From contig JAAFIV010000006.1 of assembly GCA_013298775.1 (NCBI GenBank), forward strand, positions 116,717 through 180,716: a DNA stretch of 64,000 bases, in the 5' to 3' direction. A program made the position numbers and the translations under genes. Below are positions 46,581-55,389 of this stretch, in pieces. Every line of letters begins with the position of its first letter. Position 1 is the stretch's first letter. This DNA comes from Ignavibacteria bacterium (GTDB lineage Bacteria > Bacteroidota > Ignavibacteria > Kapaibacteriales > UBA4661). The notes beneath the pieces were generated by a model. That model was not told where the DNA came from and searched no databases. It saw only the letters and a program-made list of their open reading frames with translations.

Positions 46581-46734
46581 AGGGCTGTTAAGTTCCCTCC
46601 TCACGAAGCCCTCACCCAACCCTCTCCCAGAGGGAGAGGGCTTTGAAAATCCCTTCAAATCTACCCTCGCCCTTTGGGAGAGGGTCTCGCGCAGCGAGGG
46701 GTGAGAGCAAAATCGCTAGCACTTAACAGCCCTG
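46580..46734. mobile_element. Miniature element with CAGGGCTGTTAAGT ends and 11-bp target duplication (B2)
   Basis: 155 bp. The left end CAGGGCTGTTAAGTTC and the right end ACTTAACAGCCCTG are inverted repeats. TTGTTGAAGGG is exactly duplicated at 46569-46579 and 46735-46745. The interior is the family B module (CTCACCCAACCCTCTCCC ... GCGAGGGGTGAGAG). An 11-bp duplication is typical of the IS4 family, but no transposase is encoded here. Confidence 0.85.
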
Positions 46735-46900
46735 TTGTTGAAGGGCTACTGCTTCACACAACCAATTTTGCGACAGTCCCATGAACCCCAATCTTTCGCG
46801 TAACTTTTCCCGCACTTACAGATTCTTCTTGATGGAGCAATGCCACCACCATTGAACCACTTACTTGACGTTTTTCGTTGTACGCTTCCATCCAACCACC

Positions 46901-49900
46901 ATGCGCTCTCTACCGCTTTTTCGCTGTATTTTTCTTGCAATGATACTCGTTTGCTGCTTGCTCCTAGAGCAGGAAAAGCTCTCGGCGCAGCCAGCAGCCT
47001 CACGCAACGACAACACACGTTCCTCACGCGGCAAGGATTTTTATCTCTGCTTTCCGCCAAATTTCCATGAGCAGGTCAATCGCGATAGTGCGAATACACG
47101 CGATTCGCTCTACATCTACATCACGTGCGATAAGGTTGCATCAGGCACCATCACCTATCGCAATCGCCGCGCTGAAAGATTCACTCAATCCTTCACCATC
47201 ACCGACCCCAGACAGTTCTTCATTTTTGGTGTTTCGTATGACGACATTGAGCTAGAAGGCTTCAATTCTGGCGGTTCTCGGACGACGAGTATTCAAAATG
47301 AAACGCCCGCGCCGCAAACTTTTCGTATTCAATCCAATGAAGATGTAACGGTGTACGCGCTCAACCAAGCCCGTTTCACCAGCGATGCAATGCTCGTTCT
47401 GCCTGTTCCTGCGCTGGGACGCGAATACGTGATAATGGCGTACAACAGCGATGGAAGCGGCTTACCCTTCAATATGCGCCCCGATAGCGACACACCTTCG
47501 CAGTTTGCCGTCGTCGCAACGGAGGATAACACGGAAATCACCGTTACGCCGCGTGTGCCGACCTATCCGCCAAATTCTATCCTGATGCTCTCTACAAACG
47601 GCACCGTACCTGTGCAACGAGCGATTTTGAATCGTGGCGATGCATATTTGGTGCAAGCCGATACGCGCATTCTTGGCGGCACTTCCGACCTCACAGGCTC
47701 TCGCGTCCGCGCCACGAAACCGATTGCAGTTTTTTCGGGGCATCAGCGCACAGTCCTGCCTATTACCTTACGCGCCGAGCTAAGTTCGCGTGATTGCTTG
47801 CTTGAGCAGCTTCCGAGCTTGGAAACATGGGGAAAAAGTGTTTTCGTTGTTCCACATCAGCAACCCTCCGAACAAGCCGTGATTGGCACAGACCTGTACC
47901 GTGTTTTAGCGGCATATAACGGGACAATTATTCGCTTAAATGGTGTTGTGATTGATACCCTGAACGCAGGAGAATTCCTTGAGCGGCAGCTTCTTTCCCC
48001 CGTGTGGATTACCGCTAACGACCAAATTCTCGTTGCGCAATTCAAAAAATCCTCCAATATACGTGGCACTGGTGTTCTGGGCGGCGGCGGCACAGGCGCA
48101 CAGCTTATCGGCGACCCCTTTATGATGATTATTCCCACCGAAGAGCAATACGACAAAAGCTACCGTTTTATCAATGTTTCCAACCGCGACAATGTGCGTG
48201 GCGGAGCATTTTTCATTGAGCATTTTGTTACGATTGTCAGCTCTACAAGCGGCATCAGTTCATTGCGCGTGGATGAACAATTGGTAAATCCAGCCGCATT
48301 TCGACCAATCGTAAATTCTGGTTTTGTCTATGCAAACTTTGCCGTCAGCGCAGGCGTACACACGGCTCGGGGCGATTCTACCTTCGGTTTGTACGTGTAT
48401 GGCTACGGCGCGGCAAATTCCTACGGGTACATCGGCGGTGGGAAATTGCGCGTCATTGCGCCCGACCGCGACGCACCCGAACTTGTCCTCACCCCGCGTT
48501 GTTTCGGGCTTTCTGGTACCGTGCTGGACACGCTCATCACCGATTCTCGCCTTGAGCGCGTGCAGGTGCAGCCTTCCACGCAAGGAAATATCAGCATTCA
48601 AGGAAATGTGCAAATTCAATTGGAACAATTTCGCCCCTTTGCTGATTCTGTGCGCTTTCAAGCACAGCTCATCAATATCTTTCAGGATGGCAGCCTGCGT
48701 CTGGAGGCAAAAGATTCTATCGGCTTTGTCACCACGCGCACATTGCCTATCTACGGCTTCACGGTGGGTTTACAAGGGCAAGGCAGCACAAATCCCGCGC
48801 CGCAACTACGTTTCGAGCTTCCCACAGGTAGCACCCGCATCTTTTCGTTGGTGCTGAACAATTACGGAGCGACCGCACAGACCGTTACTGCGCTCCGCTT
48901 TGCGCAATCAAATCTTCAGCTCAATACGCAAATGAGGCAGGGAATCCGCATGAATAGGACGTTTCCAATTGTTCTTGCGGCGGGCGCAAGCGATACCGTG
49001 CGCTTTAGCTATACGAACCGTCAAGATGGCGTATTTACGGACACGGTAAGCATTGTCACCACCTGCGCCACACGCGAAGTGGCGGTGATAACTCTTCGCA
49101 CAACAGCCGACCGCACCGCGCCAAATCTCGGCGTGAACGCGGATGCGTGTCGTCAGAATTTCCGCGTGGAAGCATTGGAAACAGGCGTGTTGTCGTCGGG
49201 GATAGCCGCTCTCAGCGCACAAAATCTGGTAAATTGTACGTTTCGGATTGATTCTTTCGGTGTGGAGCGCAGTTTGGCGCAGCTTCGTGTGCTAAATCCC
49301 AGACAGGATGCCATCTACACGCTACAAGTCCGCGACTCATCAGGAAATACGCGCACGGTAACCGATACCATTCCAGGCTTTACGCTAGAAGCCATCGGTG
49401 AGCGCGGGCGGCTTGGGCAATTTGGCGAAAGGCTGATTGGCAGCACCAATGCGTGCCTCACGATTCGATATCGCAATTATGGTCTCAGACCATTTCGTTT
49501 TGAAAGTATTTCTCCACGCGAAAACCGTTTCTTTTCTACACCTCAGGCGCAGTTTCCACTTGAAATTCCGAGTGGCGAATCGCGCACGGTGCAGGTATGT
49601 TTTGCCCCAACTGAACGCCAGAACTACCGCGACAGCCTGATTCTGACGGGAAATTGTGTCGGCGATACCATTCTGCTGGAAGGTGCGGGCATATCGCCTG
49701 ACCGCTTCGCGCTTTCACGCTGCGACGTACCATTGCGCCTCAGAACACTCTCTACACCAAATACGCTTGCCGTGCTGAACAGCGCACCAAATCCCGCTTC
49801 CGATAAAGTTTCCCTCAGTATTTCCGTCAGCGAAGCAACTGTGCTGGGTATAAGCATTTTTGCCTCCAACGGCACTGCTATTCGACATTTCACCGAAACA

Positions 49901-50023
49901 AATGTACCAGAAGGCGTATCTACACTCGAATTTGACACCTCCGACCTTGAGCAAGGCGTGTATTTCTGCGCTGTTCAGGCAGGTGCGAAACGCGTGATGC
50001 GGCAGATTGTGGTGGTGCGCTAG
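46901..50023 (+). CDS. Type IX secreted protein with IgGFc-binding-like N-terminal domain
   Basis: 1040 residues. Signal peptide (about 1-30, ending KLSAQ). The N-terminal half (about 45-540) matches the IgGFc-binding domain: GKDFYLCFPPNF, VTVYALNQARFTSDAMLVLP, REYVIMAYN, ATEDNTEITVTP, KPIAVFSGHQRTVLP. The middle has DUF/Ig-like repeats with paired Cys (LTPRCFGLSG, TCATREVAVI, ACLTIRYRNYG). The C-terminus is a type IX sorting domain (NSAPNPASDKVSLSI ... LEQGVYFCAVQA). Proteins of this kind are surface exposed; the name reflects homology to mucin-type glycoprotein domains, not proven antibody binding. It starts at ATG 46901. Confidence 0.9.
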   Translation: MRSLPLFRCIFLAMILVCCLLLEQEKLSAQPAASRNDNTRSSRGKDFYLCFPPNFHEQVNRDSANTRDSLYIYITCDKVASGTITYRNRRAERFTQSFTITDPRQFFIFGVSYDDIELEGFNSGGSRTTSIQNETPAPQTFRIQSNEDVTVYALNQARFTSDAMLVLPVPALGREYVIMAYNSDGSGLPFNMRPDSDTPSQFAVVATEDNTEITVTPRVPTYPPNSILMLSTNGTVPVQRAILNRGDAYLVQADTRILGGTSDLTGSRVRATKPIAVFSGHQRTVLPITLRAELSSRDCLLEQLPSLETWGKSVFVVPHQQPSEQAVIGTDLYRVLAAYNGTIIRLNGVVIDTLNAGEFLERQLLSPVWITANDQILVAQFKKSSNIRGTGVLGGGGTGAQLIGDPFMMIIPTEEQYDKSYRFINVSNRDNVRGGAFFIEHFVTIVSSTSGISSLRVDEQLVNPAAFRPIVNSGFVYANFAVSAGVHTARGDSTFGLYVYGYGAANSYGYIGGGKLRVIAPDRDAPELVLTPRCFGLSGTVLDTLITDSRLERVQVQPSTQGNISIQGNVQIQLEQFRPFADSVRFQAQLINIFQDGSLRLEAKDSIGFVTTRTLPIYGFTVGLQGQGSTNPAPQLRFELPTGSTRIFSLVLNNYGATAQTVTALRFAQSNLQLNTQMRQGIRMNRTFPIVLAAGASDTVRFSYTNRQDGVFTDTVSIVTTCATREVAVITLRTTADRTAPNLGVNADACRQNFRVEALETGVLSSGIAALSAQNLVNCTFRIDSFGVERSLAQLRVLNPRQDAIYTLQVRDSSGNTRTVTDTIPGFTLEAIGERGRLGQFGERLIGSTNACLTIRYRNYGLRPFRFESISPRENRFFSTPQAQFPLEIPSGESRTVQVCFAPTERQNYRDSLILTGNCVGDTILLEGAGISPDRFALSRCDVPLRLRTLSTPNTLAVLNSAPNPASDKVSLSISVSEATVLGISIFASNGTAIRHFTETNVPEGVSTLEFDTSDLEQGVYFCAVQAGAKRVMRQIVVVR

Positions 50024-50047
50024 GGAAAACAATTACAAAAATCCCCT

Positions 50048-50142
50048 GTACACGATAAAAGTCCTGAAAGGCACGTGAAATCAGGCTTCAGTGACACAGA
50101 TAAGAATGTCTGTGCCGCTATGAAAGGAGTTTCGTTGTGTAC
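50048..50142. mobile_element. Short miniature element with GTACACGA ends carrying half a family A module (A9)
   Basis: 95 bp. It begins GTACACGATAAAA and ends TTTCGTTGTGTAC. The flanking phrase AATCAGGCTTCAGTG matches the element at 16613, but only one hairpin arm (ACACAGATAAGAATGTCTGT) remains, as if deleted internally. Confidence 0.75.
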
Positions 50143-50167
50143 CAAGACAAACATCATTCAAAAAAAC

Positions 50168-51379
50168 ATGCTCGAACCCTCACAAATACTTGCCTCCGCG
50201 CAAGCCGAACATTCCCGGATGGTGGATTTCCGCCGCGCTTTGCACCAAAATCCTGAACTCTCCTTTCAAGAATTTGAGACCAGCGCATTTATTCAAGCGC
50301 GGCTCGGCGAATTACAGGTGCCGTTTCAAATAATGGCGCAAACAGGCGTTGTTGCAAGGATTGGTGCGGGTGAGCGGTGCGTCGCGCTTCGTGCGGATAT
50401 TGACGCGCTGCCAATTCAGGAAGAATCGGGCGTGGCATTTCATTCCAAAAAGCAAGGTTTGATGCACGCTTGCGGACATGATGCGCACACTGCCATGCTC
50501 TTGGGCGCAGCCGCGATGCTAAAAGCACGAGAGGCAGAGATTACGGCGTTGAACGGCACAATAAAGCTGATATTTCAGCCAGGTGAGGAAATGTCCCCCG
50601 GAGGCGCATCATTGCTCATCAAAGAAGGTGTTCTTACGAATCCGCGCCCAGAAGTAATTTTCGGTCAGCACGTCAATCCCGATGCAACCGTTGGTACGAC
50701 AGCATTTGTGGGCGGTACGATGATGGCAGCAACCGACGAACTCTATTGGACAATTCATGGAAAAAGCGGACACGCCGCGCAGCCGCACAACGCCAGCGAC
50801 CCCGTTCTCATGGCGGCGCATCTCATTACGCAGCTTCAAACCGTGATTTCACGCCGCTTGAATCCCTTTCAATCAGGCGTGTTGTCCATCTGCACCGTGC
50901 ATGGCGGCATGGCAAATAACGTCATTCCTGATGTGGTCGAACTTTCGGGGACGCTCCGCTCAATGAATCAAGAATGGCGTGAATACGCACTTCAGGCTAT
51001 CGCCGAGCATTCACGCGCCCTCTGCGCCTCGCCGTTGTATGGCAGTGGTAATGGCGAAAATTATTGCGAATTCAAGCCCGTGCGCGGCTATCCGCCACTC
51101 GTGAACAACTCTGCAAGTACGGAGTTTGCTCGCTTGAGCGCGGAACAGCTTTTGGGAAAAACTCAGGTAGAAGATTTTGAACCAAAAATGTGGGGCGAAG
51201 ATTTTGCGTACTACACGCATGAAATTCCCGGAACATTTTGGATGCTCGGCATACGTCCCGACGGCATGAATACTATTCCGGGCTTACACAATTCAAAATT
51301 TATTTTGGATGAAAACGCACTCCCCGTTGGTGCTGCAATGCTGGTCAATGCTGCGCTTTCGTGGTTGCAACGCGGGTAA
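50168..51379 (+). CDS. M20 family amidohydrolase (N-acyl amino acid / hippurate hydrolase type)
   Basis: 403 residues. Metal-binding residues of M20D: RADIDALPIQE, HACGHDAHTAMLLGAA (Cys and His), FQPGEEMSPGGASLLI (Glu-Glu) and a later GEDFAYYT with the C-terminal His of GLHNSKF. The dimerisation domain lies at about 185-300 (GKSGHAAQPHNASDP). It deacylates N-acyl amino acids or hippurate-like substrates; the true substrate is unknown. It starts at ATG 50168 (LEPSQILASAQ). The longer open frame from 50075 is translation of element A9 and is rejected. Confidence 0.92.
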   Translation: MLEPSQILASAQAEHSRMVDFRRALHQNPELSFQEFETSAFIQARLGELQVPFQIMAQTGVVARIGAGERCVALRADIDALPIQEESGVAFHSKKQGLMHACGHDAHTAMLLGAAAMLKAREAEITALNGTIKLIFQPGEEMSPGGASLLIKEGVLTNPRPEVIFGQHVNPDATVGTTAFVGGTMMAATDELYWTIHGKSGHAAQPHNASDPVLMAAHLITQLQTVISRRLNPFQSGVLSICTVHGGMANNVIPDVVELSGTLRSMNQEWREYALQAIAEHSRALCASPLYGSGNGENYCEFKPVRGYPPLVNNSASTEFARLSAEQLLGKTQVEDFEPKMWGEDFAYYTHEIPGTFWMLGIRPDGMNTIPGLHNSKFILDENALPVGAAMLVNAALSWLQRG

Positions 51380-51383
51380 TTTT

Positions 51384-51457
51384 TGCGCAGACAAGAGTAT
51401 TACGCAATACTCATCAATACTGGCTTCGGTAGCACAGACACGCCTGTCTGTGCCGCT
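51384..51457. repeat. Family A double-hairpin repeat (copy A10)
   Basis: GCGCAGACAAGAGTATTACG on the left (diverged) and GTAGCACAGACACGCCTGTC on the right, between the convergent ends of the M20 gene and addB. Confidence 0.75.
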
Positions 51458-51466
51458 CGGACGATG

Positions 51467-54400
51467 TTACTCCTGCTTACTCTGCATTTCCTTAATCCGG
51501 CACACAGGCGCGAAGCTACAAAAGTCGCAATGGCGCGGGGAGTACGGCTCGGCGTTGAATGTGCCAGCGCGAATGCTCTCCGCATAGCTGGCGGCTTGCT
51601 GTACGGCGGTATCCATCATTTCCCGCATTTCTGCGCGGTCTTGCACAAATTCCGAACTCCGATTTTTCCCCTTTGCAAGCGGCGAATCTTTGGGCAACAT
51701 CACAAACGAATGCGTTTCCGCGTCCTTGTGCGCTTGGCTGGGCTTGGGCGACAGTACGTAATACACGCCGCCAGAAGCCTCCGCATCCAGTCCGTAGGCG
51801 GAACGCAGCAGTTCTTCGGTCGCGGCGGCATAGAGCGGCATTTGCAACGAAAGCCCTTCGCGGATGTCTTTGTTGGAGGAAACATTCGCGCCGCTTTTGT
51901 AGTCGCCAATCAAGAATTCATGAGGTGTTCCGTCGTCATCGAAAGCAAGTTCAATACGGTCAATTTTTCCATGCAAACGTAGGTTTTCTGCCAATTCCAC
52001 ATTGCCGAGTACGCTTTTCACTTCACCAAAGGCAAATTCCACCAGCGCAGGCGCGTAGCCCCAGCCTTCCTGAACACGCTGCAATTCGCTTTCCAGCCAC
52101 ACATCTAACTTGCCAGAACGCCTGAATTCAAGCGGTTCTTCGGGATTTGTTCCCACCAAACTTTCGCGGTCTAATTCAAAAAACGGATGCTCAAAGCGAA
52201 TGCTCGCAATTTCATCTTCGGCGATTTTGTGCAACCGTGAGCGATATTCCTCGCTTCGCGCGGGGTCGAGCAAAATCGGGATGAGTTCTGGCAAGCCTTC
52301 TTTGAGCGGCTTCAGCACAGGCATATTGCCATTTTTTTCGGGTGTTGCCTTCGCTTCCTCGCGGCATTCCTGATAAAATTTGTACAAAATCGTATGCAAG
52401 AGCGAACCACTTTCAAGCGGCGACAACGACGATTCAAACTGCTGAATCTCGCGTAAACGCAGGGATTTCGAGGCAAAAAACTGATACGCGCACTTTGCGT
52501 ATTGCTCCAGCGCGGAAATGGAATACACGGACTTGCCAAGATTACCAGCATCCACGCGGTTTTCAGGCGTTTCACCTTTTTCTTCGTATTCTAATCGTGC
52601 CGCCAAATAGACCGCAACGCGCTCCAATGCTTGCTTGGCAGTCTCGCTTGGTAAAATGTCGGTGTATTGCTGGAGTATTGAACTTTGCAAAAATTCTTGC
52701 GGATTCGAGCGAAATGCTTCCACAAAAGAAAGGGCTGCATGGCGCACCGTTTCTTCTTCGGAGGCAAGTGCGTGGAAATACGGCAGCACCGTCGCAGTGG
52801 CACGTTCACCCTCAAGACCAGCGTTTACGCCATTTGCAAAGATTTTTCCTGCGCCTGTGAGCGATGTAATTTTCAAAAGTGCATCCACAAACGGCGAGCG
52901 CGTGTAGTTGTCGCCTTTGTCGGTGCGCTCTGGATAGGTTATAAACACTCGCTTTGAGCCATCTTCGGTGCGCACGGCGTTGTTCATCAAGGCTTGGTAA
53001 AATTGAATCCGCTCGCGGCGCAAAAAACGGTCTTCGGAATCCAGCAACTCCTTACCCAGAAAGGTCTCTGGCACATAGCTCATGGGAAATTCGCCATCCA
53101 CCGCGCCACACATGACGGTGAGGCGAAACGGCACACCGCGAATCTGCTCCAGCGACGTGATGGTAACGCCGTAGCCGAGCTTCTCCCGCACCTGATAGCG
53201 TCCATTGCGCACGGCAGTCCGAAGGCGTTCGATGTAGTCCGAAAGCGGGCGACGTTTGCCGCCAGAGCGAGATGCTATGCCGCTTCCAGCGTCCGATTCC
53301 ACATACTTTTCCGAAAGCGGGCGTTTCTGCGCTTTTGCCGCTTCCATAAAGCGTTTGTCGCGCTCGTGCAAAATGGCGGTCATTTCATCAATAATGTCCA
53401 CGAAGGCAGTGAGGGCGCGGGCATCCTTCTCAATTTCTTCTTCCAAACCCAAAAATTTCGTCATGCGCTTCATGGCGGTATTTTGCTCGGCGGCAGCCTC
53501 GAATGCAAGATTTTGTGCGTGTTCGTGGAAGGTGACGATTTGCTCATGCACGCGCAAGGTCGCCAAAAGTTCTTCGGTGATAAATTGGTGAAATTCTTTC
53601 GGCGTAAACTCCGTTGTTTCTCGCGGAAAAAGGCTCGTAAGGGCGATAAAATCACGCTTGGCAAGCTCAATTTCCTCAATAAATCGCCGCGTTTCCTGCA
53701 ACTCATCCGCATCGGCATTTGGGCTATTATTCAGCAAAATTTCTCGCTTCGATAAATACCCCAAACGGCTCTCCATGCGGCGCAACCACTGGCTTTTGCC
53801 GTCGCGCCCAAAACGCTGCCCGCCCGTTATGCGCAAGCGTCCCGCAACCGTGAAGAGATTTGCTGCATCCAGCGTGGTTTCTTGCTTCGCGCCACTTCGT
53901 GCTGTGCCACTTCGTGCTGTGAGCCGTCGCCCGCGTTCCTTACGCACAAAACGCACGTAGGGGCTTTGCAGAGCGCGGTTCACGTCCGCGCGGCGATAGC
54001 CGTAGAGCAGCATATCCAGCACCGCAAAGACCGCCGTAACGACGGGCGATTTCTCCAACGGAAAGCGGTCGGTGATGTTGGCGGGAATGTCGTAGAGAGC
54101 GCACATTTCACGGAACAGCCCAGCGTAATCCTCTGCACGGCGCATCACGACACACATTTCGTGGAGCGGCACGTTTTCATTTACGGCGTAGTGGCGCAAG
54201 AGTTTGGCAATGTCGCGGACTTCTTCGGAGCGCGTCGGGCTGGAGAGAATACTCACCACCTCGTTCAAACCCGCATGGCGTATATCTTCTTCGGTGTTGA
54301 AGAGCCACCTGCGCACGTAGGCAGCTTTGGGCAAATGCTCTTCGCGCTTGTATTCGCGCCATTTGTCGGTATCAAGGTCGGTCGTGAAAGCGGTATAGCG

Positions 54401-55318
54401 CGGCACAAGCGAGATTTCATCAGCCTTCTGGCTTGCATCAACCTTCATGCCCGTAAAACCTTGCAGATTGGTTACGGTGTCTTGCAGCCCGCCAAAGAGC
54501 GGTCCGTTTTTGTCGGAATAGTCAATAATGATGCGGGTTTCAAAGGGTGCGTGGTACATCGCAGCAAGGAAGCGTTCTTCAGGCTTTTTGAATTCGGTAA
54601 AGCCATCCAAAAGCAGCATTTGCGCAGCAGGAAAAAGTTCGCGCCAAACTTCCTCAACACCTGTCGTGGTGCGGCTCTGGGTAATTTCATCAATCACCAA
54701 ATTCAGCAATTTCGGATAATCCGTCAGCGTCGTACCCAACACTTGTTCGTAGGATTCGTACAGCGTGGCAATATCCGCCAAGCGGCGCGGGTCGGTAACG
54801 TGTTCGTTCTGCGCTTCCACATCAGCGCGGAGCGATTGAGGCGTGATACCGTCTTCCTTCAAGCCCAAAATGATACTTTGCAAGCGTTCCAGCACCGCAG
54901 GAGAAATGGCGTAATCACTGGCTTTGGAGGCACTTTTTGTGCGGTCTTTTTTTGTGCCGCTATTAGTAAAAAAGCTGAGTTTATGCCGCGCAGCATCGGC
55001 GGCTTCTTCCATGAGCGCGGCGGTCATTGCCTCCGAGACAAGGCGTGGTGCACGATTGCCTAAAAGTCGCTCGGCGCAGAGTTTCGCAAATTGCTCCAGC
55101 GTGTACACGTGCATTTCTGCCGCAACGGGCTTTCCTGTGCGCTTGAACACATCGCGCACAATGAACCGCTTCAGCAAACGCACACGCCGTCCCGTCGGCA
55201 CAACGAAAATCAAGGATTGAAGTGCATTCCGCGATAAAACTTCCTCCAGAATAGCTTCTGGCGGGGTGGCGAGTTCGGGGCTGTGCGCGTGTTTGCGGTG
55301 GTTGTGGAGGACGTACAT
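51467..55318 (-). CDS. addB: AddB-like PD-(D/E)XK exonuclease, Bacteroidota type
   Basis: 1283 residues. The N-terminal helicase-like half begins LIFVVPTGRRVRLLKRFIVR; the usual Walker A GK(S/T) is replaced by TGRRVRLL, so ATPase activity is doubtful, as in many AddB subunits. The C-terminal nuclease (about 1000-1283) has KIDRIELAFDDDG, GDYKSG (D-x-K) and LQMPLYAAATEE. An iron-sulfur cluster is suggested by AKCAYQF and CDFCSFAPVC (C-x2-C-x5-C). With AddA it resects double-strand breaks; addA is not in the window. It lies 71 bp downstream of recQ on the same strand, likely one operon. ATG 55318 was chosen. Confidence 0.88.
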   Translation of the reverse strand: MYVLHNHRKHAHSPELATPPEAILEEVLSRNALQSLIFVVPTGRRVRLLKRFIVRDVFKRTGKPVAAEMHVYTLEQFAKLCAERLLGNRAPRLVSEAMTAALMEEAADAARHKLSFFTNSGTKKDRTKSASKASDYAISPAVLERLQSIILGLKEDGITPQSLRADVEAQNEHVTDPRRLADIATLYESYEQVLGTTLTDYPKLLNLVIDEITQSRTTTGVEEVWRELFPAAQMLLLDGFTEFKKPEERFLAAMYHAPFETRIIIDYSDKNGPLFGGLQDTVTNLQGFTGMKVDASQKADEISLVPRYTAFTTDLDTDKWREYKREEHLPKAAYVRRWLFNTEEDIRHAGLNEVVSILSSPTRSEEVRDIAKLLRHYAVNENVPLHEMCVVMRRAEDYAGLFREMCALYDIPANITDRFPLEKSPVVTAVFAVLDMLLYGYRRADVNRALQSPYVRFVRKERGRRLTARSGTARSGAKQETTLDAANLFTVAGRLRITGGQRFGRDGKSQWLRRMESRLGYLSKREILLNNSPNADADELQETRRFIEEIELAKRDFIALTSLFPRETTEFTPKEFHQFITEELLATLRVHEQIVTFHEHAQNLAFEAAAEQNTAMKRMTKFLGLEEEIEKDARALTAFVDIIDEMTAILHERDKRFMEAAKAQKRPLSEKYVESDAGSGIASRSGGKRRPLSDYIERLRTAVRNGRYQVREKLGYGVTITSLEQIRGVPFRLTVMCGAVDGEFPMSYVPETFLGKELLDSEDRFLRRERIQFYQALMNNAVRTEDGSKRVFITYPERTDKGDNYTRSPFVDALLKITSLTGAGKIFANGVNAGLEGERATATVLPYFHALASEEETVRHAALSFVEAFRSNPQEFLQSSILQQYTDILPSETAKQALERVAVYLAARLEYEEKGETPENRVDAGNLGKSVYSISALEQYAKCAYQFFASKSLRLREIQQFESSLSPLESGSLLHTILYKFYQECREEAKATPEKNGNMPVLKPLKEGLPELIPILLDPARSEEYRSRLHKIAEDEIASIRFEHPFFELDRESLVGTNPEEPLEFRRSGKLDVWLESELQRVQEGWGYAPALVEFAFGEVKSVLGNVELAENLRLHGKIDRIELAFDDDGTPHEFLIGDYKSGANVSSNKDIREGLSLQMPLYAAATEELLRSAYGLDAEASGGVYYVLSPKPSQAHKDAETHSFVMLPKDSPLAKGKNRSSEFVQDRAEMREMMDTAVQQAASYAESIRAGTFNAEPYSPRHCDFCSFAPVCRIKEMQSKQE

Positions 55319-55389
55319 GGTCTCGGTAGGTATTTTTGTACAGAAATTTGGGTCGCGGCTTTGCGCCATTTCGCATCACTTGTAATTCT

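Noticed and set aside
50075..50167. N-terminal extension of the M20 hydrolase
   Set aside because: The sequence is the miniature element A9, not conserved protein.
53882..55063. 393-codon open frame antisense inside addB
   Set aside because: Shadow frame with composition mirroring the coding strand; addB on the opposite strand has clear motifs.
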